Assembly: GCF_014200725.1 (NCBI RefSeq)
Contig: NZ_JACHCL010000007.1
Location: 168,544 to 232,543, forward strand
Source of the DNA: Janthinobacterium silvisoli
GTDB taxonomy: Bacteria; Pseudomonadota; Gammaproteobacteria; Burkholderiales; Burkholderiaceae_D
Reading direction: 5' to 3'
DNA length: 64,000 nucleotides
Under the pieces are notes generated by a model. The model made no database searches and had not been told where the DNA came from. It saw only the letters and a list, made by a program, of their open reading frames with translations. A program made the translations under genes and the position numbers. Within the stretch, counting starts at the first letter, position 1, and every line of letters starts with the position of its first letter. This document shows positions 27,763-35,293 of this stretch, piece by piece.

Positions 27763-27824
27763 GTGAGACTAAGAATGAATACACGCCTTCACAGCTGAGT
27801 TTGATGTATTCATTCAGTAGCTCA
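27763..27824 (-). terminator. Hairpin between the 27839 gene and rep
   Basis: The inner arms AATGAATACA and TGTATTCATT pair perfectly over 10 bp, and outer segments GTGAG-a-CTA and TAG-CTCAC extend the stem. It lies 15 bp past the stop of the leftward gene ending at 27839 and 85 bp before the rep start. Possible terminator or attenuator; no T-run. Confidence 0.5.
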
Positions 27825-27838
27825 CTTTGCCTATGCCT

Positions 27839-28558
27839 TTAGTTGATCGATGTGTGCTGGACGAGCGATTCGTTCAATTCATCAAGCACTTTGCACATAA
27901 CATCGAGTTGGCTGCCGCTATTGACATCAATGCTGCCGCCAAGCTTCTTGTTGATCTTCGGACCACCTAACCCGTTTGCCGTCAACACACCCGAAATGCG
28001 GATGTGCATAGGTGCAATGCCTTGGCTGTAGAGTGTCTTCGATACGTTGTTCCACATTTGTTCGAGTTCCTGCCACGAGTTATCGTCAATGTTGGTAGGA
28101 CGTTTTACGCGGCTCATCAGCGCAGACAGGTTAATTCCCTCTTCAGCCTTGCGGATATTCTTCAAGGTTGGATGCTGTTCAAGATCATCGGCCGTGAAGA
28201 ACACAGCACCGTTATTGCAAAAAGTACTCAGTGTCTTCGTTGTTACCTCGTTCGGATTGTCAAAGCGAACCTCGAACGTGCCCTTGTAGCGCTGACCGCA
28301 TTTAGCATTGACTGCCGCGCTTACCTGCGATTCGATTTCGCAGCGGGTCACAGCGAATTTGTTGGCGAGTTGGTAACGCTGTTCATGCTTGGTCATCGAT
28401 GGTATTGGCAGTGAATCAGCCACTGCCGTGACAGGCTGCAAATCGGTATTGGCGATGCCTGCCACTCCTGGCATATCATGTGGTTGGACTTGCGGTGTGG
28501 GCGTCGTCGTGCCAACGTCATCGTTTGCTTCTACTTGCTGGATAGCTTGGTTTTCCAT
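27839..28558 (-). CDS. Hypothetical protein of the replication module
   Basis: 239 residues, no family recognised. N-terminal 50 residues low in complexity (TTTPTPQVQPHDMPG), then a structured body: SMTKHEQRYQLANKFAVTRCEIESQVSAAV (about 54-83), FEVRFDNPNEVTTKTLSTFCNN, AVFFTADDLEQHPTLKNIRKAEEG and a C-terminal segment PMHIRISGVLTANGLGGPKINKKLGG. No signal peptide or membrane segment. Directly upstream of rep on the same strand, so probably an accessory of replication or its copy control; this is inference from position. Confidence 0.6.
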   Translation of the reverse strand: MENQAIQQVEANDDVGTTTPTPQVQPHDMPGVAGIANTDLQPVTAVADSLPIPSMTKHEQRYQLANKFAVTRCEIESQVSAAVNAKCGQRYKGTFEVRFDNPNEVTTKTLSTFCNNGAVFFTADDLEQHPTLKNIRKAEEGINLSALMSRVKRPTNIDDNSWQELEQMWNNVSKTLYSQGIAPMHIRISGVLTANGLGGPKINKKLGGSIDVNSGSQLDVMCKVLDELNESLVQHTSIN

Positions 28559-28763
28559 GTGAACTGTCTTTCATATAGTCTGCAAAAAGCAGCTTGATTA
28601 AGATTGATTGCCCTACGTGCTTATAGCCACACGTATAGGCAGGGGGACTTAAAAAACCGGCCGGTCAAGAAGTAAAGCTAGTGTATCGGGGGCGTAAGCT
28701 TTCGTATATTTGCATCCATTTTTTTAATTTTGATTGTATATAGACATAATTTAGGAGTTCTGA

Positions 28764-29549
28764 ATGGACGAGCAGGTGTACCAACTGTGGTACGAATATT
28801 TGAAACGTTCCGTCCTTTATAAAGAATGTTGCTCAAAAGGTGGAGTGGGGGAGTTCAAGCAACACCTGAAGGATGTGTATAGTCATTTCGGTGACGTACA
28901 CGCGCTGTCTTGGGAAGAATGGTGGCCTACACATCAATTTTTATTTTCAGATATCGAGCCGATGTTTGTGATTAATGAAATTGAAACGAAGGCGGATTTT
29001 GATTACATGTTCGATGATTATGCAGATGATCTACTGGGCCTTGTTGTAAATGTTTATGCGCCGAAAGAAGTTATTCTGGCTGAGATTGATAAGGTTCTAA
29101 AGCGTCGTATTAGTGAAAGCTTAGAACAAGAGCATCAGCAATCATTAAAAACCAATCCGAACGCTAAGAAGAAAAAACGACATTCAAACTTAGCTCTAGA
29201 TTTGTACCATCTTTATGGTTTAAATCCTATTCCGAGCAATAAAGAAATTGATGTTTTAAAGAGAAGATTGAAGGTTTATGACGTTCACAAAAATTATCCA
29301 TCTATCACTCTTGCAGAACTCGGAGGCGCTGAGAAATTAGATAATTCTATATTGGAACAAATGAGCTATGAAGAAAGGAAAGATTACGCTGCAAACAATA
29401 TTGTGATAGCTAATTCGATAGCAAGAGATGTGTATTTTGCAAAAATTATCATAGAAAATACCGAACGCGGGCTATTCCCCAATATCGCTAAGCCGGAGTC
29501 CGATGTCTGTGATGAAGCGGTTTCTACCAGTGAGGTACTGGGTTTATAG
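28764..29549 (+). CDS. Hypothetical protein next to rep and integrase
   Basis: 261 residues, soluble, charged. Visible segments: VYQLWYEYLKRSVLYKECCSKGG (4-26), LSWEEWWPTHQFLFSDIEP (48-66), a lysine-rich centre KTNPNAKKKKRHSNLALDLYHLYGLNP (about 128-155) and DVLKRRLKVYDVHKNYPSITLAELGG. I do not recognise a family. GGAG 8 bp before ATG 28764 gives a clear start. AT-rich and divergent from the 27839 gene (205-bp shared upstream region). Sits between the replication genes and the integrase and may be part of the element's backbone. Confidence 0.65.
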   Translation: MDEQVYQLWYEYLKRSVLYKECCSKGGVGEFKQHLKDVYSHFGDVHALSWEEWWPTHQFLFSDIEPMFVINEIETKADFDYMFDDYADDLLGLVVNVYAPKEVILAEIDKVLKRRISESLEQEHQQSLKTNPNAKKKKRHSNLALDLYHLYGLNPIPSNKEIDVLKRRLKVYDVHKNYPSITLAELGGAEKLDNSILEQMSYEERKDYAANNIVIANSIARDVYFAKIIIENTERGLFPNIAKPESDVCDEAVSTSEVLGL

Positions 29550-29960
29550 GAGGTAATCTATTTAAAATTAGGTGATACCTACAACGTTTCATTGCATAAA
29601 ATATCACTTTAATGCGAGGATTACACCTGCCAATTTACATGGTATTTTGCTGGATTTCCTGTATCTAACTTTGTAACTCCTTGATGAGCGTTTTAAGCTG
29701 TTTTGGAGGGTTTTCAATTACAGGCCTTGTGGGGCGTTACAAATGTTAGGTATGCCTCAGTATGAAGCCGAGCTTTGTAAGGCCGCCAGAGTGTTTCTGA
29801 TGCATTGTCTTATTGATATCTTTTTTTGGTGTGCTTGTAGCTAATTTGAGTGATGATAGATATATTTTATTATAAATTATTCGGGTGAAATACCTCCGTT
29901 GAGCTGTCTGCATAAATAGCTGATGATGTAGTTGTCTATATTAATTCAGCGGAGAGTATT
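29550..29960. other. AT-rich gap upstream of the integrase
   Basis: About 410 bp without a supported gene. Contains no copy of the 57-bp att repeat, so the recombination site is not next to the integrase. The integrase promoter is presumably in the AT-rich part at 29830-29945. Confidence 0.45.
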
Positions 29961-31100
29961 TTGGGATTGCACAAAAGAAATAACAGTAGTAATTGGTATT
30001 ACGCATTTCAGGCACAGAATAAGAAATACGTGGGCAGTACAGGCACGGGAAATAAAACTAAAGCGTTGCAGGTCGAGCGTGAGATGCGCAACAAAATCCA
30101 TAGCGAAACTTACCTCGGCGAAGCAGAAGAAATCTCGTTGCGTGATGCTGTGAGCAAGTACTTGGAGCCGCGCAAGCAGTTCTCATACTATCGGGGCATG
30201 GAGTCGATCTCGCGCAAGATGTTCGGCAGCAAACGCGATCCGAAAACCAAGAATGAAAATCCTTGCTACGGGCTTCCCGCAACCCTCTTTTTACATGAGA
30301 TCCAGACCAAGCACATTGAGCGCTTGGTGGCCAAACGGAAGGCCGAAGGTGACAAGCCTGCGACGATCAAGCATGAGATCGGGTTGATTAGCTCAACGCT
30401 GCGCGAGATGCAACGACTGGGTTACAAAACGAATCGCGACGTGGTGTTTCCGCAGCTGAAGACGTCATATCGCCTGCGCTATCTGGATTCCAACGATGAG
30501 GCTGCATTGCTGCGTGAACTCGACCCGAACACGGTGAGAAGCGGCGTTAAAACGCTGGAAGCACGCACACCAGAAATGCAGCGCAATATTCAAGATAACT
30601 ACGACCTGGTGATCATGCTCCTTGATACTGGCTGTCGATATTCCGAAGCTGCGAACCTGCCATGGACGGCTGTTAATTTGGAGGCCGGAACCTTAAACAT
30701 CTATCGCAGCAAGGTTAACAATGAAGACGTGCTGTTCATGACGGATCGGCTGCGCGAGGTCGTACAGCGTCGTCATGCTGATCGTCGGCAAGATGCCCGC
30801 TACGTCTTTGAAAACAAATCGGGCACAGCACGCGGCTATGCCGCACAGGCGATCAAGAAGGCGATGGATCGTGCAGGAATGAACGACCCTGATGTGGTGA
30901 GGGAGAAGGGCGGAAAGGTCACAATGCACACGCTGCGCCACTCGTATGCCAGCAAGCTTGTAAAGAACGGCGTCAGTTTGTTTGAAGTCTCAGTTCTGCT
31001 GGGGCACAGCGATCCGAAGATGACGCAACGCTATGCTCACCTGGCCCCGAACGATGCCAGTAAGAAGGCCGTCGGCATCATTAATGCACTGCAGGGTTAG
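29961..31100 (+). CDS. int: Tyrosine recombinase (phage-type integrase)
   Basis: 379 residues. N-terminal arm-binding/SAM-like parts (GLHKRNNSSNWYYAFQAQNK, IETKHIERLVAKRKAEG-type helix), C-terminal catalytic domain with LDTGCRYSEAANLPW (first catalytic Arg), then TMHTLRHSYASKLVKNG (His-x2-Arg), EVSVLLGHSDPKMTQRYAHL (His and nucleophilic Tyr). It should catalyse site-specific integration and excision at the tRNA-Gly repeats. The start is TTG 29961, with GGAG 8 bp upstream; no in-frame ATG comes early enough. Located mid-island, about 8.4 kb from attR and 10.7 kb from attL, which is unusual for such islands. Confidence 0.92.
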   Translation: MGLHKRNNSSNWYYAFQAQNKKYVGSTGTGNKTKALQVEREMRNKIHSETYLGEAEEISLRDAVSKYLEPRKQFSYYRGMESISRKMFGSKRDPKTKNENPCYGLPATLFLHEIQTKHIERLVAKRKAEGDKPATIKHEIGLISSTLREMQRLGYKTNRDVVFPQLKTSYRLRYLDSNDEAALLRELDPNTVRSGVKTLEARTPEMQRNIQDNYDLVIMLLDTGCRYSEAANLPWTAVNLEAGTLNIYRSKVNNEDVLFMTDRLREVVQRRHADRRQDARYVFENKSGTARGYAAQAIKKAMDRAGMNDPDVVREKGGKVTMHTLRHSYASKLVKNGVSLFEVSVLLGHSDPKMTQRYAHLAPNDASKKAVGIINALQG

Positions 31101-31110
31101 TTGAAGTCGT

Positions 31111-31137
31111 GCGGCAAAAAAGTACGATTTTTGCCGC
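31111..31137 (+). terminator. Terminator after the integrase
   Basis: Perfect 10-bp stem GCGGCAAAAA / TTTTTGCCGC with a 7-base loop, 11 bp past the integrase stop. Confidence 0.7.
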
Positions 31138-31316
31138 CTTACTTTTTCGTAAGACGCCGCATATTTGCAAGCGTTACCTCGACAAATCTTCATCAATTCC
31201 CCTCAATTTAGCTGCCAATGACTGTAGGGGGTAAAAGGGTTTTTTGCCCAGTGATGATGCATCGTCCTTCAAGTCACTGCTCTATAAATACCCCGTTCAC
31301 TTAACTAGGTAAGCCT

Positions 31317-31712
31317 ATGCCCCAATTTTTGCAAAATATCGATCAAATCGCACGTGCCAAGCAGCGTGACGTGTTGTGTCTGGAGTTTTTTAGTCATGTT
31401 GGCGACTATTCCGCGAATCCAATGCGTGAAAAAATCCTCGCTTGGCTTGATCAAAAAGTCATCGCATACCGTGAATGTGGCGGCTACGCCAGCGAGACAC
31501 GCATGGAGTCGTATAGAGGGCAGATCTACATTGACTTGCCTTATGACTTACAGGACCCGGTTTACTTGGCATTGGAAGCGTATCTGGAAGACGCAGATAG
31601 CACGATGCGTTGGGAGGGGGTAAGGTTCACACTCTACACGCTGGGCTACTGCATGAAAAATGCTCACCATGACGCACCTGGGTTTTGGGATCAATGGGCA
31701 GATGCGTTCTAG
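31317..31712 (+). CDS. Hypothetical protein
   Basis: 131 residues, acidic and soluble, no recognised family. Visible segments: NIDQIARAKQRDVLCLEFFSHVG (8-30), YRGQIYIDLPYDLQDPVYLALEAYLED (62-88), then VRFTLYTLGYCMKNAHHDAPGFWDQW near the end. AGG stands before ATG 31317. It follows the integrase terminator and has its own transcription. A single-domain protein of the island; role unknown. Confidence 0.6.
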   Translation: MPQFLQNIDQIARAKQRDVLCLEFFSHVGDYSANPMREKILAWLDQKVIAYRECGGYASETRMESYRGQIYIDLPYDLQDPVYLALEAYLEDADSTMRWEGVRFTLYTLGYCMKNAHHDAPGFWDQWADAF

Positions 31713-31777
31713 CTTTACTGTGTCTTAGCTACTACGCTGTAAGTTGAGAGATCACGCTGTTAGCGCAATCCTCATTG

Positions 31778-32113
31778 TCAATGTCTAATTGTTTCTGCCA
31801 AGCAGTTTGGACATTCGTAAACTCTTGCAGGGCCAGAAGTCACGTACGCGATCACGGGCAATATGATTAGCCAGAACGGCCACATGGGATAGCTGTTAGC
31901 GATGAAAATTACAGCAACTATCAAGGCGATGATGAAGAAGATGAATAAACCGTTTACGAAGCCTTCGGCCAGTGCATACCGAGACAGTCCCGCAGGACCT
32001 ATGTAGCTACATGTATGGCAAGCAATTAATTCATGTTCAGAGTGCTTGAGCAAATTTGTTCTTATTGATTCCTGGGAATTTTGAATATTGTGTTGATTGT
32101 CATGTGTGTTCAA
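31778..32113 (-). CDS. Small two-TM protein with zinc-ribbon cysteines
   Basis: 111 residues. Soluble N-terminus with CHTC (about 33), two membrane helices (FVNGLFIFFIIALIVAVIFIA, PMWPFWLIILPVIAYV) and a C-terminal CPNC (about 103). The two CxxC pairs on both sides of a helical hairpin resemble a split zinc ribbon on a membrane anchor. TTG 32113 is the start, with AGGTGA 5 bp upstream; no in-frame ATG exists near. Leftward, convergent with the 31317 gene. Function unknown. Confidence 0.55.
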   Translation of the reverse strand: MNTHDNQHNIQNSQESIRTNLLKHSEHELIACHTCSYIGPAGLSRYALAEGFVNGLFIFFIIALIVAVIFIANSYPMWPFWLIILPVIAYVTSGPARVYECPNCLAETIRH

Positions 32114-32285
32114 CTGATCACCTCTATTGATAATCGTATGCCATTCAGTTGTGACAAGTCATACCGAAATCTGGCATGGGCGTAAGACGGCCCCATCTAA
32201 AACGGCAGTGTATAGTAACTTTGCGTTACTTTGCAAACTATATAGTTCTGTAGAGTTACTTTCATAGTAGGTAGCTTCCGGCATC

Positions 32286-32726
32286 ATGGAAAACACCAAT
32301 GAAAAGCTCAGGCAACAGTTCAGCGAGCGGCTGAAGAAGGAATTAACTCGTGTGGGTCTGCCTATCGCTAGTCCTACGCAGATTGCGCAAGAGTTCAATA
32401 CACTTTACCCAGCCAATAAGATCGCGGCGCAAACTGTGCGTAAATGGTTGCTTGCCGATGCGATACCTACCCAAGCGAAGTTGATGAACCTGGCGGAGTG
32501 GCTAGAGGTTTCAGCTGAATGGCTGCGTTTTGGCACCGGCAAGCGGCGAGCTGCCAAGGCCACTGAAAAAGCTGATGAAAGTGAAGTGGGTGTTGTGGTG
32601 GTCGGCAAGAATCAAGCGGCTATCGTGCCGGTGGTGGAGCTTCTTGCAAAACTGTCGCCGAAGAACATCCGTATGGTGGAGAGCATTGTTCGGTGTGTTC
32701 TTACTAGCCAGGAAAATGGCTCGTAG
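32286..32726 (+). CDS. XRE-like transcriptional regulator
   Basis: 146 residues. The N-terminal half is a phage-repressor-type helix-turn-helix: [72 protein letters not shown], typical of regulators that sense the end with xEWLxFG. The C-terminal part ([24 protein letters not shown], about 115-138) is shared with the next small gene. Likely represses its own promoter in 32150-32280 and perhaps integrase genes. Confidence 0.75.
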   Translation: MENTNEKLRQQFSERLKKELTRVGLPIASPTQIAQEFNTLYPANKIAAQTVRKWLLADAIPTQAKLMNLAEWLEVSAEWLRFGTGKRRAAKATEKADESEVGVVVVGKNQAAIVPVVELLAKLSPKNIRMVESIVRCVLTSQENGS

Positions 32727-32831
32727 CGGGATGATCGGTTAGGCACGCAGATCAATTAGCAACAGGTTACGTTGAGGTTCTCGGCGTTCAGCATTGACGG
32801 TATTAGCACCATCAATGATCGAAAGCCCAGC

Positions 32832-33062
32832 ATGACCAATAAAAAGCCCATCATTCGCAAGACTGCTTCAGCTCATCAACCCACGGAACTGGACGGTGCC
32901 AGGCTGAGCAATATGGCTCAGCAGCCCGAACCCTCTGACGTCCATGATGATGCCTCCCTTCAAGCGATCATCGAACTGATTACAAAGCTATCGCCATCCA
33001 ACGTGGATCTTGTCACAAAGATTATCCGTGCCATTGTTGATCAGCTGACGCCTGAAAACTAA
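32832..33062 (+). CDS. Small paralogue of the XRE regulator's C-terminal domain
   Basis: 76 residues from ATG 32832 (MTNKKPIIRK). The C-terminus IIELITKLSPSNVDLVTKIIRAIVDQL aligns directly with [27 protein letters not shown] in the XRE regulator 105 bp upstream. It lacks the helix-turn-helix, so it could form mixed dimers with the regulator and act as an anti-repressor. This is inferred from the shared motif only. Longer frame from 32772 is possible. Confidence 0.55.
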   Translation: MTNKKPIIRKTASAHQPTELDGARLSNMAQQPEPSDVHDDASLQAIIELITKLSPSNVDLVTKIIRAIVDQLTPEN

Positions 33063-33173
33063 GGCCCTATAAATCAATTGCCATGGCTGCTATTGCAGCC
33101 TCTGCTGCCCACCGTTCTGTTATCATCGTCGGCAATTTTATCTTTGTGCTGATACGATAAGCGGACGAATTCT

Positions 33174-33467
33174 ATGATTGAACTGAACCACACTGGCCTG
33201 GCATTTGATGAGCAAGAACTGATCGATACCATTAAAGCATCTGACAGAAGTTATATCGTGCAGGGCCAAAGAGTCGTGAAACTGGGAAATCACCCCAAGG
33301 AAAATTCGTTCGACGTATGGTTACGTAAGCGCTTTCCGAAAAAACGGGATACCAAGCTTGCTGACAATTATGTGATCGAGGCTCTACTAGAGACAGGCAA
33401 GTTTATTGCTACCAGGGAGATATGTCCTGACAGCGGACGGCTGTGCAAGGCAATACGTCTTGTCTGA
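33174..33467 (+). CDS. Hypothetical small protein
   Basis: 97 residues, basic centre (VWLRKRFPKKRDTKLADNYV), with a final segment FIATREICPDSGRLCKAIRLV containing two cysteines. No family recognised. 110 bp after the small paralogue gene on the same strand; may belong to the same transcript. Weak ribosome-binding site. Confidence 0.5.
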   Translation: MIELNHTGLAFDEQELIDTIKASDRSYIVQGQRVVKLGNHPKENSFDVWLRKRFPKKRDTKLADNYVIEALLETGKFIATREICPDSGRLCKAIRLV

Positions 33468-33644
33468 CTGAACGCAGAGATTTATCTCACGATTTCAGGT
33501 CGTGCCGTACAAACGACTAGAAACGTTTCTACGGCGTGGAACGGATTAAGATGCAGCGACGCGCCGAGTCAAATAAAAATCGATTCTAGGCGTTTTAAAA
33601 TCGTTTTCTAACATATATGAGGCTATATGCTAGGTGATAAAAAT

Positions 33645-34685
33645 TTACACCTCGGATTCATACTGTAGCCCGTGATTCGTAGGGAGGATATCTAGGATTT
33701 TCTTTACGGCGTCTTCAGTACGAAGTCCCCACTGTTTGCTCATCGAGTACGTATGATCATCGACATGGAACAATTCGGCGTCATCGCAGAAGTAGCGTGC
33801 TGCTGATCTCCCTGAAGCAGTGGCCATGAGCGCAACTCCAGATAATCTCCCAGGTGCTGAAATGAACATGTTTGCTTGTCGCCAAGGAACAGCATCTAGA
33901 ATCTCTATCGGCTTGACTCCAAGCTTGATTGCTTCGGCAACTATTTTGTATATGAGCCGTCTTTTTGGTAAATTGGCAAAAGTTTCCCCCTGAGACGTTT
34001 GCAATCGATATCGGGTAAGATCACGGCCACTGGTGGCCAAGGCTTCTTGGGCAACTAACTTTTCGCGAATTGCAATTTGAAAAGCAGCTGTCTCAGGCAA
34101 TGGAATTACCTGCTCAATGTCCAGTAAGACTCGGCCCTGGAACGAATGTGGGCGCATCTTGACACACACTACATCAAGTCCCTGAGCATTCAACCACAAA
34201 ACAGTTGACGTGATCTCTTTGGAAAAATTGGCAGATGCCAAGATGATGCGTACCTTGTTGCTAAATGCTACTGGTCCGTCAGCAATATCAAGGAATTCGC
34301 GAATGATGATCTCAGCAGAAGCGGGAAGTAGTCCACGCGACTCTCTGAACTTTTGATGTGCATCTACAGCTTGTTCAAATGTGAGAGTGGAAACCATTGC
34401 CGCGTATCGCAAGGCCTGAAGCTCCATGTGTCCACCATCCTCGGTCCGCTTTAGTTCAATGACAACAAGGCTGCCATCACGGTTCAAGCCGAGCAGGTCA
34501 ATCCGCCTACGAGAGTCTATCCACTCCCCAAACTCTTCTGCGAGAATAAGCGTATCTGGCGATATAACATCGATATGCTCCCGTAACACCCTCTGGACGT
34601 CTTCGCGCTCACGAAGGCCGAGGGAGGCATAGGTTACGGTAGGGATTTCAGCTATCAAATCTGAAGAAAGTTCGTAGAGTGGCAT
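33645..34685 (-). CDS. PD-(D/E)XK nuclease-domain protein (NucS/DUF91-like)
   Basis: 346 residues. The N-terminal half carries a restriction-nuclease core: EEFGEWIDSRRRIDLLGLNRDGSLVVIELKRTEDGGHMELQALRYAA (about 49-95), with Asp in RIDLLG and the E-x-K of VIELKR, as in DUF91/NucS and restriction-like nucleases. The rest (PGRLSGVALMATASGRSAARYFCDDAELFHVDDHTYSMSKQW) is a separate unknown domain. Likely a DNA nuclease acting on foreign or mismatched DNA. Leftward, between regulators and the H-NS gene, in the right-hand defence flank. Confidence 0.72.
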   Translation of the reverse strand: MPLYELSSDLIAEIPTVTYASLGLREREDVQRVLREHIDVISPDTLILAEEFGEWIDSRRRIDLLGLNRDGSLVVIELKRTEDGGHMELQALRYAAMVSTLTFEQAVDAHQKFRESRGLLPASAEIIIREFLDIADGPVAFSNKVRIILASANFSKEITSTVLWLNAQGLDVVCVKMRPHSFQGRVLLDIEQVIPLPETAAFQIAIREKLVAQEALATSGRDLTRYRLQTSQGETFANLPKRRLIYKIVAEAIKLGVKPIEILDAVPWRQANMFISAPGRLSGVALMATASGRSAARYFCDDAELFHVDDHTYSMSKQWGLRTEDAVKKILDILPTNHGLQYESEV

Positions 34686-34780
34686 TATGAGAATTTTCTT
34701 GCGAAATGTTGCGCTCTACGAAAATTCGTGGAGCGCATAGGTGTTCAAAAGAGTGTGTAGGCTGCAGAGCAGCCTTCATC

Positions 34781-35068
34781 TTACTTGATCAAGAACTGAT
34801 TTTTATCCTTACCTTCCAGCCACCTTGGCGGACGGCCACGACCGGTCCAGGTCTCGCCAGTAGCATCATCACGATACTTCACTGCGACTGTACTTGGAGC
34901 TTTGACCGTTTTCGTTTTAGTCTCCCTGAGGTCGTCGATGCTCAGACCATACTGCTTCATGATGCCAGCGATTTGTGCTTTTGCACCTGCGAGTTCGTTC
35001 TTACGTGCTTCTTCCGCAAGCAACTGCAGTTCTGCGATCTTCGCGGTGTACTCTTGATACGTGGTCAT
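34781..35068 (-). CDS. H-NS family nucleoid protein
   Basis: 95 residues. N-terminal oligomerisation coil ([37 protein letters not shown]), C-terminal DNA-binding domain [25 protein letters not shown] with the GRGRPPRW minor-groove loop. Betaproteobacterial H-NS type. It probably silences AT-rich island genes, keeping the element and its defence cargo in check. Encoded on the island itself, 225 bp from the methyltransferase. Confidence 0.88.
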   Translation of the reverse strand: MTTYQEYTAKIAELQLLAEEARKNELAGAKAQIAGIMKQYGLSIDDLRETKTKTVKAPSTVAVKYRDDATGETWTGRGRPPRWLEGKDKNQFLIK

Positions 35069-35266
35069 GTGTTTCCCTTGTGGTTTTGGTGGCGGATCAT
35101 ACTTTACCTTAGTTCATCGAAAAAATTGATGCTACAGCGCGTTGGATTTAACGAGACGCTCTGCCGACGATTGTTACGACAACATCCCCTGTTCAAGGTT
35201 ACAGCGACTAAGGCAGCTAAAAAAACGGCTACAACTCACAGCACACTGCTGCAGACATCGACTTAG

Positions 35267-35293
35267 ATCTGGGAAAAGTCTATAATCCCAGAT
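35267..35293 (+). promoter_or_regulatory. Operator-like palindrome with TATAAT abutting the methyltransferase start
   Basis: Perfect inverted repeat ATCTGGGA-N11-TCCCAGAT. The right arm ends at the base before ATG 35294, and TATAAT (35281-35286) lies in the spacer and overlaps the right arm by one base. With TATAAT 8 bp before the ATG, transcription would start at or very near the ATG, so the mRNA may be leaderless; no Shine-Dalgarno is present. The palindrome could bind a repressor or the methyltransferase itself. Confidence 0.6.
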
